This document shows, in pieces, positions 24,800 to 34,123 of a stretch of DNA of 64,000 bases. Position 1 is the stretch's first letter. The number at the start of each line of letters is the position of its first letter. The translations under genes were made by a program, and so were the position numbers. This stretch comes from CALGDE01 sp964655355 (GTDB lineage Bacteria > Cyanobacteriota > Cyanobacteriia > CACIAM-69d), in assembly GCA_964655355.1 (NCBI GenBank), contig CAZZMD010000001.1:133216-197215 (forward strand), given 5' to 3'. A model generated the notes under the pieces. The model saw only the letters and a program-made list of their open reading frames with translations, was not told where the DNA came from and did not search any database.

Positions 24800-27193
24800 C
24801 TACAGTTGTTTCAACACCACCGGCAGCCATTGGCTGGGCACCTGCGCCAATAGGTTTTGGGGCGAGATGCCGTGGTGCCCTTGGAGAATAGTTTTTGCAG
24901 TGGTGATCAATCCTTGGAGTAGGGGTTGATCGTCGCCATTGCGGGGCAGGCAGCGCAATCCATGGATATACGCCTGGAGGGCTGCGCTGAAGTGCCGATT
25001 AGGGGCGGGGGGGCGGGTCACGGTACCACTGTCAGGGGTGAGGGCATGTTCCGCCAGGTGATGGTGCAACTGGGCGAGCTGACGCGCAGTGGTGGCACGG
25101 TCAAAGGTCACCGCGATATGGGATTCAACCGCCAGAGCTTGGTCATAGGCAGCGATCGCCTGTTGGCAATAGGTCCATTCCGCATGGGGATCCTGCCGCT
25201 GGGCCAGGCGAGCTAGGGCACGGTACGCAATGCCGAGGTTATTGCAGGTAGCCGCATGGGCGGCGGGGTGCTGGTGCATATCCCGCTGGGTCAGGGCCGC
25301 ATGGTAGGCCGCCACCGCCTCGTCAAGCCATTGGGGATCGCGATCGCCCCGATGCAGGGTGAGATAGGCCGTGCCTAGATTGGTTTGCAAGGTGCCGTAG
25401 TGATAATCCGGCGTCAGGGTTGGAGACTGCACCGATAAATGTTGGGGATCGACGGCATTGGCATCAGCCCCAGGTGCAGTCCGATATCGCGCAATCCCTC
25501 TGCGATACAGGTGAATGGCTTGACGGAATTTTTGCCCGGCGATCCCCCGCATTCCGGACTTGGATGGGGCCGTGGCGATCGCATTGGCCTGGGACCAATA
25601 GATCATCCCCAGCCGGTTGTAGGTTTGCACCAACCATTGGGCATCCCGCTCCGCCATTGGGCTCACCCCCTGGCGACGAAGCTGAGTCCAGCGACTGGCG
25701 ATCGCCCCCCGATAGGCCCGCACCATGGCCCGTTGGCTATGGGCGATCGCATCCCGATCCCCGGGGGCAATGCCATAGCGAATCAAATCCTGATGGCTAT
25801 CCCCCAACAGCCGCAAAAGCTGCGATCGCGTTTTCAGTAGCGTCAGCGTATGGGCTCCTCGCCGTTCCACGGTGGGCAGGGTCAAACTCTGATCAATTTG
25901 ATCCAAGCCCTGGCGAACGTAATGGCAACTCTCCTGTAAGTCCCGCTGCATCATACGTCGTAAAGAAGGCGGTGCCCCCCCTTGCCGCTGATCCTGCCCC
26001 TGAGCCAGGGCCCGAGCCCGATGGCAGCGCCCCAAGGTTTCATACATTTGCAGACGCTCCGGTGCCGTGGGCACATAATCCGTCAACAAATGGGTCCCCA
26101 TCTCGATCGCCCGCGCCATCAACCGAGCATCATTCGGCGCACCCTGGGCGGACTGCACCAAAATTAGCCACGCATCCAACGCATTGGGCAACGGTGCCAC
26201 TGACGACGATGGAGTCGAAAACGCCGCAGCGCGATCGCAGTCCCCAGAGGTCGGCATCTCCTTCGCCCTCCCCTGGTGCATCCCTAAATTCCCTAAATTA
26301 TTAATCCCGTTAATCGCCGAGTTTTCCCCCAAATTCCCAGCATCCTCCCCCGCAAGAAGCACCCTTGCCATAGGCCGCCCCTCCGGATCTAGATCTTGAT
26401 CCCGATCCCCATGGGACGCCAGCTGATCCGCCGCCAACAGGTTCAACGTCGGGGCCGCCCCTTTCCCCATCAGCGGCTCCAAGGGTTCTACAGAACGAAG
26501 GGTCGGCTGAAACGCCGCCGTACCCGCCGCAGCGGAAGACACCGCCGCTTCCAGAGGGCGGGGATCACCTTCAAACTCAAACAATCCCGTATGCCATTCC
26601 CAAAACGCCGGAGCCGACTGGCGAATGGAGTGGAGCCAGGGGCGAGGAATCCACAGCAGCAACGCACCGGCATTGGGCAACGGATGCTGGGGCAACCCAT
26701 TCAACTCATTTAAAAACTGCTGCTGCAGGCGAGCACATTGGCGCGTCAACTGCTCAATACCAAACAACTGCACCACGGGATCCTGCCCCAGCAAAGGATC
26801 CCCCGTCATCGTTCCCCTCCCAGCCAGAGAGTTCGGGAGCGATTGAGGATGGCAAAAGGCGCGGGTCAACGGACCGTGGAGGTGGGGCGCTTCGGGATCC
26901 AACGCGATCGCCATCACCGGTGAAACCACCTGTCCCGCCGAAGAAAGGGTAGCGCGATCGCGAATCAGCCGATTGGACACATGGGCCCGCACCACCAAGT
27001 CATCACACACCACCACAAACACCTGTCGCCGCAGATCCAACTCCAACGACAACTTAATCCGCTCATAGGTGTGCTGATTCCAAGGGGAAAGCTCCAGAGG
27101 CGATCCCAGGGCAGTGGGGATCGCAGCAGTATTTGGGTTAGTGCTCGGTAGCGAGGCGATCGCCATCGAATTGCGCGGGGACTGGGCAGACAT
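24800..27193 (-). CDS. Large cyanobacterial TPR protein
   Basis: The 797-residue protein has a conserved N-terminal domain (about 40-220). Recognisable blocks are IKLSLELDLRRQVFVVVCDD, LFGIEQLTRQCARLQQQFLN and LLLWIPRPWLHSIRQSAPAF, which recur in a family of big TPR proteins specific to cyanobacteria as I recall them. The C-terminal half carries TPR-like repeats (LGTAYLTLHRGDRDPQWLDE, NNLGIAYRALARLAQRQDPH). A long low-complexity linker lies between. ATG 27193 was chosen over a GTG 60 codons upstream whose translation looks unnatural. No transmembrane segment is clear. Function unknown; probably a scaffold. Confidence 0.75.
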   Translation of the reverse strand: MSAQSPRNSMAIASLPSTNPNTAAIPTALGSPLELSPWNQHTYERIKLSLELDLRRQVFVVVCDDLVVRAHVSNRLIRDRATLSSAGQVVSPVMAIALDPEAPHLHGPLTRAFCHPQSLPNSLAGRGTMTGDPLLGQDPVVQLFGIEQLTRQCARLQQQFLNELNGLPQHPLPNAGALLLWIPRPWLHSIRQSAPAFWEWHTGLFEFEGDPRPLEAAVSSAAAGTAAFQPTLRSVEPLEPLMGKGAAPTLNLLAADQLASHGDRDQDLDPEGRPMARVLLAGEDAGNLGENSAINGINNLGNLGMHQGRAKEMPTSGDCDRAAAFSTPSSSVAPLPNALDAWLILVQSAQGAPNDARLMARAIEMGTHLLTDYVPTAPERLQMYETLGRCHRARALAQGQDQRQGGAPPSLRRMMQRDLQESCHYVRQGLDQIDQSLTLPTVERRGAHTLTLLKTRSQLLRLLGDSHQDLIRYGIAPGDRDAIAHSQRAMVRAYRGAIASRWTQLRRQGVSPMAERDAQWLVQTYNRLGMIYWSQANAIATAPSKSGMRGIAGQKFRQAIHLYRRGIARYRTAPGADANAVDPQHLSVQSPTLTPDYHYGTLQTNLGTAYLTLHRGDRDPQWLDEAVAAYHAALTQRDMHQHPAAHAATCNNLGIAYRALARLAQRQDPHAEWTYCQQAIAAYDQALAVESHIAVTFDRATTARQLAQLHHHLAEHALTPDSGTVTRPPAPNRHFSAALQAYIHGLRCLPRNGDDQPLLQGLITTAKTILQGHHGISPQNLLAQVPSQWLPVVLKQL

Positions 27194-27710
27194 CAGGGGA
27201 ACCAAATGACAGATCGGCGAAACAAATCGGCGAAACAAATCGGCGAAATTCAGGGAGACACGGCAGCCGCCAAAACCGGAACCGTTGCAGATACATGCAG
27301 ATACATCACGGCAGTTGGCCCGATGCTCCCCAGCACCGCTCACAGCCAACCTTGGGTACTTCCTTCTTCCCACGGTCCAAGGGATTTCAGGACGCTCCCT
27401 AGGCCAGAATCCCTAGCGGAACGCCCGAATCGGGTACCACTACCCGGCGATCGCCCCATTCCCAAGGGATCGGGATCATCCATCGGGCGATCGCCAGGGA
27501 CAATCCAACCGGTGTCACCCCCCGTGTCACCCCGATGTGTCACCCTACTAAACAGTGAGTGGCAGGGATCAGTCGTAAGGATGAGTCTTAGGGGTAAGCC
27601 GCAGGGATCAGTGGCAGGGATCCCCATCGCCACTTCCCCAAAACTCCCCCCCATCCCCGCAAGTACCTCGGATCACATTCCCGGCCCTTGGCCTGTGATT
27701 GAATAAATCT
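27194..27710. other. Divergent intergenic region rich in short repeats
   Basis: About 515 bp between divergent genes. It holds a 13-bp tandem repeat (27213-27251), a duplicated CAGATACATG-like element around 27288-27307, repeated GTGTCACCC elements (about 27513-27545) and several GCAGGGATCAGT-like repeats up to about 27625. I see no gene in it. Confidence 0.6.
27213..27251. repeat. 13-bp tandem repeat, three units
   Basis: ATCGGCGAAACAA at 27213-27225 and 27226-27238, then the variant ATCGGCGAAATTC at 27239-27251, upstream of the large TPR gene. Confidence 0.9.
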
Positions 27711-29426
27711 GTGATTGAAACCGACGTCCACCAACAGCTACGGGCCTTCCTTCGGGCCCAAGGGGAACTGCCCTGGTTGCACCATCTGACCATGGCACGG
27801 CTAGTGGCGCGATCGCTTCGGGTCAAACGCACCGCCATCATCCAAGTGGGGTCCGCCGCCGGCACCGGTCGCCATCGCCTCAGCTATCTCACCCCCGTCC
27901 TACTGTGGTCGGAACCCATCGTCCTGGTGGCATCCACAGAAATTCAACAGCGCCTGATTCGGGTAGAAATCCCCCGTCTACGGCAATGGCTCAGCGATCG
28001 CCCCCTCGCCCAACGCCCCATCGTCCAATGTCACCAGTGGCAAACCCTGTCCACCCTGCCCGACCTAACAATCCCCAGCGCCAGCCCCACCCTCATCCTG
28101 GTCTCCCCCACCCTTTGGCTCCAGAGTCGCCTATCCGATCCCCAGTCCCCCCTCCACGGGATCACCACCGTCATCGATGAAGCGGACGACCTGGAAGACT
28201 GGGCCCGACAGCTCCTCACCCTAGAAATCCACCCCTCGGACTGGCAGGCCCTAATGCTGGCCTACCCCGACGCCACCGAGCTGATCCGCGACACGCGCGT
28301 AGCCATGACCCACCACGTCCTGCGCCATCCCCCCAGCCCCTACGAATGCTGGCAACTGGACGATCAGGAACGCCGCTGGCTCCAAGACCTTTTTACTCAG
28401 CTCGACACCAAAGCCCCCCTCAGCGATCGCGCCCCCCGCGGCTGGCAACAGCTCGCCCAAATCCTCCACACCCCCCACCACCCAATCCTGGTGCACCTCG
28501 ACCGACGCATGGGACAATTCCACCTCTCCGGTAGCCCCCTCCACCTAGCCGATCGCCTCGCCCCCCTCTGGGAATCCCAGACAACCCTATTTATCGGCAG
28601 CTGCCTCGACGGAGACGCCCAAGCCTCCCTCTTCCAACAGCGCATCGGGCTAGATCGACTCCAGGACAATCGACCTCAAGGCGATCGCCCCACCAACGAA
28701 AAATTCCAAGACCAACCTCCCTGTAACAATCCCACCGCCGAGCCCAGCACACCAGCTCCGGATCTTCCCCATCCCACCCTGACCTGCCTCAAATTTTCCC
28801 CAGACCGCCAACAGGAATCAATCCAACTCTATCTTCCGGACCACCTCCCCCTCCCCAACACCCCCCAATTCCAACCGGCGCTGCTGCAACATCTCTACAA
28901 ACTCCTCAGCCACCCCAACGCCCCCTGGACCCGCGATCGCGGCATCACCGTCATCCTGGTCAGCGACCTCCCCCTCAAAGGCCAACTCGCCGCCCAACTC
29001 GCCGCCGACTTTGGCTCCCGCGTCCAAATGGACGACACCGGCCTCGACGACAACGGCATCCTGGTCTGCACCTGGGAATTCTGGCGACACCATCAACAAA
29101 ACCTACCGGTCCCCCGCCTGCTAATCATGGTGGCCCTACCGATCCCATCCCTAGAAGATCCCCGCGTCGCCAGCACCGTCGCCTACTACAAACAACAACG
29201 TCAAGACTGGTTTCGACTCTACCTACTCCCCACCGCCCTAAGCGAACTCCAACGGGCGATCGCCCCCATCCGCCAAGCCGCCGCTACCCAGCCCGACAAC
29301 CCTGACACCCTCGTCGCCCTACTCGACAGCCGAGTCATCCATCGCAGCTACGGCCAAGAAGTCCTCGCCGCCCTCAGCCCCCTCGCCCGCCTCAGCTACC
29401 TGGACGACCAATGGTCTGCCTCATAG
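27711..29426 (+). CDS. DinG-like helicase-related protein with degenerate Walker A
   Basis: The 571-residue protein resembles cyanobacterial DinG-related helicases. It starts VIETDVHQQLRAFLRAQGEL (GTG 27711, chosen because this matches the usual family N-terminus) followed by LTMARLVARSLRVKRTAIIQ. A DEAD-like motif II, VIDEADDLEDW, lies near residue 160; the C-terminal motifs V-VI region is RVIHRSYGQEVLAAL. The expected P-loop Gly-Lys-Thr is missing: the corresponding stretch reads QVGSAAGTGRHRLSY. It may therefore not hydrolyse ATP, or may bind DNA only. DinG relatives unwind 5'-tailed DNA or R-loops during repair. A Pro/Gln/Asp-rich insert (about 320-360) separates the two halves. Confidence 0.65.
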   Translation: MIETDVHQQLRAFLRAQGELPWLHHLTMARLVARSLRVKRTAIIQVGSAAGTGRHRLSYLTPVLLWSEPIVLVASTEIQQRLIRVEIPRLRQWLSDRPLAQRPIVQCHQWQTLSTLPDLTIPSASPTLILVSPTLWLQSRLSDPQSPLHGITTVIDEADDLEDWARQLLTLEIHPSDWQALMLAYPDATELIRDTRVAMTHHVLRHPPSPYECWQLDDQERRWLQDLFTQLDTKAPLSDRAPRGWQQLAQILHTPHHPILVHLDRRMGQFHLSGSPLHLADRLAPLWESQTTLFIGSCLDGDAQASLFQQRIGLDRLQDNRPQGDRPTNEKFQDQPPCNNPTAEPSTPAPDLPHPTLTCLKFSPDRQQESIQLYLPDHLPLPNTPQFQPALLQHLYKLLSHPNAPWTRDRGITVILVSDLPLKGQLAAQLAADFGSRVQMDDTGLDDNGILVCTWEFWRHHQQNLPVPRLLIMVALPIPSLEDPRVASTVAYYKQQRQDWFRLYLLPTALSELQRAIAPIRQAAATQPDNPDTLVALLDSRVIHRSYGQEVLAALSPLARLSYLDDQWSAS

Positions 29427-29502
29427 GCCCTTGGGATCATCAGCCCGGCGGAATCTCAACCCGGTGGGATCATTAATACTTAAATACTTGGGCAATGCAG
29501 CC

Positions 29503-29859
29503 CTACTTCAGGGACACCGACTCAAAATCAGCGCAACCGATCGCCTCCTCCGACAGGGCAATAAAGGGATGCACGGTGCATTTAAGGTGCACATCGTCGG
29601 TGAAATATCGGCATTGGGAACAGGGGATCTGATGCAGGGTGTGAAGGCGCTGCTGCCCATCCCGAAACAATTGAAAAAGATTGCTCGCCAAAGTGATGAT
29701 GACAATCCAAGCCACTCCAAAGCAAATCGGTTGTAGCCAAGGTTCATGGCCCGTCACCAACCCCGCCAGCAAGCTTGCACCATAGCGATAAAGCTGCGTC
29801 GACAGGGCAGCCCCATCGGAGCAAAACCAGTTCAAAAACCATTGCAAAGGAATCATCAT
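29503..29859 (-). CDS. Small membrane protein with Cys motif
   Basis: The 118-residue protein has a hydrophobic helix (about 45-65, PICFGVAWIVIITLASNLFQ) and a C-terminal soluble tail with IPCSQCRYFTDDVHLKCTVH, a CxxC plus Cys/His pattern that could bind a metal or a redox partner. The same CxxC-YF-LKCTVHP tail is found in a family of cyanobacterial hypothetical proteins as I recall it. The start is ATG 29859 (or the adjacent ATG codon). It is convergent with the helicase-like gene. Function unknown. Confidence 0.7.
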   Translation of the reverse strand: MMIPLQWFLNWFCSDGAALSTQLYRYGASLLAGLVTGHEPWLQPICFGVAWIVIITLASNLFQLFRDGQQRLHTLHQIPCSQCRYFTDDVHLKCTVHPFIALSEEAIGCADFESVSLK

Positions 29860-30259
29860 TCAATCCTCAAGGCAGGCCAGACCCGTCAATAACCGGGCAG
29901 AGCGAGCAATCACAACGGCCAGACCCACAGGTCAGGCAAATCATCAGACAGGCTAAAGGGCGGTCAATTCAAAATAGCCCCAATATCAGGAAAACAAGAC
30001 TTTAGTTGAGGGGCAGCAAGTCGCGAGCTAAGACGAGGCCGGAGCGGTCTTCACCGATGCTCCCAGCCGACTACCAGGGTACAGAACGTCCAGCGAAATG
30101 GGCGGAGGCGTTGACAAATGTAAAGGCAAGGTAATGCCGCCGGGGGCAAGAATCGGGGATCCTATAGGGATTATATAAGGAAACGATAACAAAAAGACAT
30201 CCGGCCCGGAACGACACCCAGCCTAGTCCGACGGCGATCGCCCCCCTAACCCATGACGT
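29860..30259. other. Intergenic region, no gene seen
   Basis: 400 bp between two minus-strand genes. Only short, unlikely frames are present. The stretch at about 30150-30190 is AT-richer (TATAGGGATTATATAAGG) and could hold a promoter; no RNA gene was recognised. Confidence 0.5.
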
Positions 30260-31534
30260 TCAAAATTCCGGCTCCAGGATAACCGAGCAATAGCGGTGGG
30301 GCATGAGATAGCGGCCGGCGACCTTCTGCAGCAGCTCAGGGGTGACCGCTTGCACCTGATCCGGATAGGTCAAGGCGTCCGTCACGCTCCCCATCGCATT
30401 GTAGTAGCCATAAAGGGAGGCAAGCTGACTGGGGGTTTCACAGGAAAATTGATGGTCATTAATCAGCAGACGCTTGGCGCGGCGAAGCTCCTCATCCGTG
30501 ACCGGGTAATCCTGCAACTTCTCCAGGTGATCCCGAATCTTGCCCTCCACCGCCTCCAGCCGATCCCAATCCAGCCAAGCAGTAATCACAAACAGCGTGC
30601 TATCCGCCTGCACATTACATTCACAGGAAATGTCATAGACCCATTGCAATTCTTCCCGCAACTCCCGCACCAGCCGCGACGTCCGGCCCGAAGCCAAAAT
30701 CACCGCCAACACATCCAGCGCATCCGTCGTCTCGGCATCGGACCAACCGGGGGCACGCCAGCCCATCATCAAGCGCGCCTGCTCCAAATGGGGTAACCGT
30801 AAATATCGCCGCTGCCCCTCCGGCAAACTGGGGGCGATCGCCGGCACCTCAGCCCCACAATCCTCTGGGGCGCAGGCTTCCGGCATCGGGAAATCCCGAA
30901 ACAGCTCTGAGGTCCACCCCAACGCCGTCGCCTGATCCACCTGCCCCGCAATCACCACCGTCATATTCTCAGGCTGATAATGGCACCGATGGAATCGCCG
31001 CATCTCCTCCGGCGATCGCTCCAGCAACGTCTCAGGGGTCCCCAAAATCGGTCGCCCATAGGGATGCTCCGGATACACCAGCGCCAACAACGCCTCATAG
31101 CCCAACCAATCCGGACTATCCTCCGCCTGGCGCATCTCCTCCAACACCACCGATCGCTCCCGATCAAACTCCCCGTCCGGGATCGCCGCCCGCAAAATCA
31201 ACTCCGCCAGGGGCTCAAACACCACCTTGCCCTGGTCCGCCGCCGCCGTCACATAAAAATGCGCATAGTCATAGCTGGTGGCGGCATTCGTCATTCCCCC
31301 CAGCCCCTCCACAATCTGGTCAAACATCCCCGGCAACAACGCCGCCGTCCCCTTAAACACCATATGCTCCAGGAAATGGGCCATCCCCGCCCAGGGATCC
31401 GGCTCCAACCGCGCCCCCGCCTTCACCCACACATCCATCGTCACCACCGCACTATTGGGAACCGCTTGATGGATAACCGTCAGACCATTGTCCAGAGCAG
31501 TTACCGTGGGGGTTAAGACAGTCAAAGGCGTCAT
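30260..31534 (-). CDS. M16 family zinc peptidase (pitrilysin-like)
   Basis: The 424-residue protein has the inverted zinc motif HFLEH (His53, Glu56, His57; in GMAHFLEHMVFKGT) and the downstream glutamate region ERSVVLEEMRQAEDSP, so the active site looks complete. The C-terminal half is the second M16 domain, with the Arg/Tyr substrate-binding region SGRTSRLVRELREELQWVYD. Family members degrade small peptides or process precursors. Cyanobacteria often carry two M16 genes side by side; here there is only one. No clear signal peptide is seen, so it may be cytoplasmic. ATG 31534 fits the family. Confidence 0.9.
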   Translation of the reverse strand: MTPLTVLTPTVTALDNGLTVIHQAVPNSAVVTMDVWVKAGARLEPDPWAGMAHFLEHMVFKGTAALLPGMFDQIVEGLGGMTNAATSYDYAHFYVTAAADQGKVVFEPLAELILRAAIPDGEFDRERSVVLEEMRQAEDSPDWLGYEALLALVYPEHPYGRPILGTPETLLERSPEEMRRFHRCHYQPENMTVVIAGQVDQATALGWTSELFRDFPMPEACAPEDCGAEVPAIAPSLPEGQRRYLRLPHLEQARLMMGWRAPGWSDAETTDALDVLAVILASGRTSRLVRELREELQWVYDISCECNVQADSTLFVITAWLDWDRLEAVEGKIRDHLEKLQDYPVTDEELRRAKRLLINDHQFSCETPSQLASLYGYYNAMGSVTDALTYPDQVQAVTPELLQKVAGRYLMPHRYCSVILEPEF

Positions 31535-31912
31535 ATCAAAGGATCACAGGGAAAAAGAAGTAACGCGGAAGCCAAAACAATCCCGCGCCAAGGGCAATTC
31601 GGACCCCCATCTTAGGCGGAACTTTACCGCGCCACAACTTGGCACTAACCCCGGGCGATCGCCCCCGCAACCTCAAAAGTCAAAACTTCATGACTTTTTC
31701 ATTAAGTCGCATTTTCAATGTCAGGAAATCAATACATAAAACCCTGGAACCCCGCAAGGAACCGGGCTTAGCTCGAAACTCATTCCCCCGCCACCTTGAT
31801 CCCCGAGAGCACTTCCGGCAATATAAGTCCAACGAAACACATCCTAACGAGGCGACCTTCAATCAGGGTTGTCTGGGGACCGTGACAATAACGGGAGGCA
31901 CGCTGAAGCGCA
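31535..31912. other. Divergent intergenic region, no gene seen
   Basis: 378 bp between the divergent M16 peptidase and DUF4912 genes, expected to carry both promoters. A GGGAGG about 20 bases before the DUF4912 start is a distant ribosome-binding candidate. No gene or stable hairpin was identified. Confidence 0.5.
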
Positions 31913-33277
31913 ATGAGTTCTACGAATCCGAGACCACCCCTAGAGGAAATGACCCTGCGTCAGCTACGTCGGGTTGCCAGTGAGCTAGAGATTTCCCGCT
32001 ACAGTCGTATGCGGAAGGATGAGCTTCTGGACAGTATTCGTCAGAAGCTGCCGACAACAGGATTGACTGAGTCTGAGACCGCACCGGAGACTGCAAATGT
32101 TCCTGCGACGGAACCGGCAACCCGTCCCCTCGGGGCTCCAGTTGCCGCCACCGCTGGGATTTCGTCTCCGTCCCGCCCCATTGCGCCCCAGGAAAAGGTT
32201 GAAGCCAACAAGTTCGACGTGGGGGTTCCGGCATCGGAGCTGACCATGGATGAGTTGGCCACCGTTGATGAGGATTTGGCGGAGCTGCCCGACGGCTATG
32301 GCATGAGCACCATTGTGTTGATGCCTCGGGATCCCCAATGGGCGTTTGTGTACTGGGATGTGCCCGGCGACCACAAGGAAGCGATGCGCCGTCAAGGGGG
32401 TCAGCAAATTGCCCTCCGGATCTACGACGTTACGGGGATCGATATCAATCACCAGCGTCCCCACAGTGTGCAAGAGCACGCCTGCGATGAGCTGGCGCGG
32501 GAATGGTACTTGCCCCTGCCCGTGAGCGATCGCGACTACATCGCCGAGATCGGTTATCGCTGCGCCGACGGTCGTTGGCTGATGCTGGCCCGCTCCGCCA
32601 CCGTCCGCGTCCCGCCCGTCTTCCCGTCGGACTGGATCGAAGATATCTTCGTCACCGTGACCTGGGATCAAGACCTGAAGGGCAATCGCATTGCCACCCT
32701 GGTTCCCCCGACGGAGCGAGCCCTCGCCGATGCTGCTGCTCGTCAGGGCCAGTCCATGCACGGGGATCTCTACGGCTTGGCGGAAGAGGCTGAAGCTATG
32801 CGGGTTGCCGGTTCTTTGTATGGCTCCCACACAGCAGGGTCGGTCCAACATCTGGAAACCCTCAGCTCCTACGTGTTCCCCTCTGGTGTTGGCATGTGGG
32901 CCTCCGGTGCTGGCATGGGTGGCGTTACCGGGATGTCCGGTGCTGGGTTTATGAACCAATCCGGTGCTGGCTTTAGTGCTTCGATGCCCCCGATTCGCCC
33001 CCGCAGCTTCTGGCTGGTGGCAGACGCAGAACTGATCGTCTACGGCGCAACGGAGCCCGACGCTACCGTCACGATCGCCGGTCGTCCGATTCAGCTCAAC
33101 TCTGACGGCACGTTCCGCTTCCAGATGTCCTTCCAGGATGGGGTGATTGACTACCCGATCATGGCCGTGGCATCGGATGGGGAGCAAACCCGTTCGATTC
33201 ACATGAAATTTGAGCGCGAAACCCTATCACGGAATACAAACACGAAGGCGGATGCTCAGCTAGAGTGGCTCGTGTAG
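31913..33277 (+). CDS. DUF4912 protein with Rho-N-like N-terminus
   Basis: The 454-residue protein starts with a Rho-termination-factor N-terminal/SAP-like helical module (about 10-50: LEEMTLRQLRRVASELEISR, MRKDELLDSIRQKL), which usually binds nucleic acid. A DUF4912 domain follows (about 120-270: STIVLMPRDPQWAFVYWDVP, REWYLPLPVSDRDYIAEIGY). Near 330-365 is a Gly/Ala/Met-rich repeat with several SGAG units. The C-terminus repeats a beta-rich block (SFWLVADAELIVYGATEPDA, TVTIAGRPIQLNSDGTFRFQ). Function is not established. A strong terminator follows. Confidence 0.8.
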   Translation: MSSTNPRPPLEEMTLRQLRRVASELEISRYSRMRKDELLDSIRQKLPTTGLTESETAPETANVPATEPATRPLGAPVAATAGISSPSRPIAPQEKVEANKFDVGVPASELTMDELATVDEDLAELPDGYGMSTIVLMPRDPQWAFVYWDVPGDHKEAMRRQGGQQIALRIYDVTGIDINHQRPHSVQEHACDELAREWYLPLPVSDRDYIAEIGYRCADGRWLMLARSATVRVPPVFPSDWIEDIFVTVTWDQDLKGNRIATLVPPTERALADAAARQGQSMHGDLYGLAEEAEAMRVAGSLYGSHTAGSVQHLETLSSYVFPSGVGMWASGAGMGGVTGMSGAGFMNQSGAGFSASMPPIRPRSFWLVADAELIVYGATEPDATVTIAGRPIQLNSDGTFRFQMSFQDGVIDYPIMAVASDGEQTRSIHMKFERETLSRNTNTKADAQLEWLV

Positions 33278-33352
33278 GGCGCGAAGTCCCTTCCCCGTCT
33301 TCGGGCGGGGCGGGTCTGGCTCAAACATTTCTTCTTTCCTAAGACTGCGATG

Positions 33353-33380
33353 GGGGACTTCCAAACATTTGGAAGTCCCC
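33353..33380 (+). terminator. Rho-independent terminator
   Basis: GGGGACTTCCAAA (33353-33365) and TTTGGAAGTCCCC (33368-33380) form a near-perfect hairpin followed by six T residues, ending the DUF4912 transcript. Confidence 0.93.
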
Positions 33381-33506
33381 TTTTTTCAGGACTGGGAGCG
33401 CGATCGCGGTAACTTCCCGCTGAAGGGCGGCGCTATTTCGCTATTTATAGGGTCAAGGGGTAACCTAACCTGCGGGTTGGAATCCTAAAACCCGACGCCC
33501 GACGCC

Positions 33507-33929
33507 CTAGGTACGTACCGCAATATCATTCATGATCCGTTGTTCGTCTTCTAAGGTGGCTTCCCCGCCGCGCATGGTCTCGTAGTGGATGCGCCCGGCA
33601 TTGAGGGCTAACTGTTTCAGAATGCCAGCGTCAGGGTTGTTGGCCAGGGACGCCAAAATAACGGTGTAGGCTAACCCAGTGCCTCCGGGATTGCCCTGTA
33701 GTTCCATGGAATGGAGTAGGTTTTGCTGGGCTTGCACATCGAAGGGATCCTCATTGAACTCGGCAATAAAGTTTTTGAGGGATTCTTTATAGCGCTTGAG
33801 TTCTTTGGCAGAGGCAGCCTCAAAAGCAGCCTGTTGTTGGCGCTTTTTGCCTTCGCGGTCTAGGTTGTCTAGCCATTGGGCCAAAAAGATTAGCGCCAGC
33901 AGCAGGATAAGAATGACCTCAAAAGACAT
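33507..33929 (-). CDS. Small membrane-anchored hypothetical protein
   Basis: A 140-residue protein starting at ATG 33929 (an upstream GTG adds four residues). It has one N-terminal transmembrane helix (FEVILILLLALIFLAQWL) and then a cytoplasmic helical domain rich in Lys/Gln/Glu (LDREGKKRQQQAAFEAASAK) that ends with ILASLANNPDAGILKQLALN. No family recognised with confidence, but the clean anchor-plus-helical-domain pattern supports a real gene. It is divergent from the DUF5331 gene. Confidence 0.7.
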   Translation of the reverse strand: MSFEVILILLLALIFLAQWLDNLDREGKKRQQQAAFEAASAKELKRYKESLKNFIAEFNEDPFDVQAQQNLLHSMELQGNPGGTGLAYTVILASLANNPDAGILKQLALNAGRIHYETMRGGEATLEDEQRIMNDIAVRT

Positions 33930-34123
33930 AGTTGGGCTCACTCCCGCGTGATCTAAGGTTGCCTAGCTAGAGTCTAAGACTGCCTCGCTAGAATTGTCTT
34001 AAATCTTCCACATACTTTTCCACCCCCTTCACGATCCAGGCATAATCCGACAGGGTGGCCTGATCGCGATCGCCGCCAGCCTCTCCGAATTTTTCACGGC
34101 AACTCCCCCGTCATTAGCACGCC

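Noticed and set aside
29775..30005. Open frames in the gap before the M16 gene
   Set aside because: They overlap the antisense of a likely real gene and have unnatural composition.
31985..33202. 405-codon minus-strand frame inside DUF4912
   Set aside because: Antisense to a well-supported gene, with no recognised domain.
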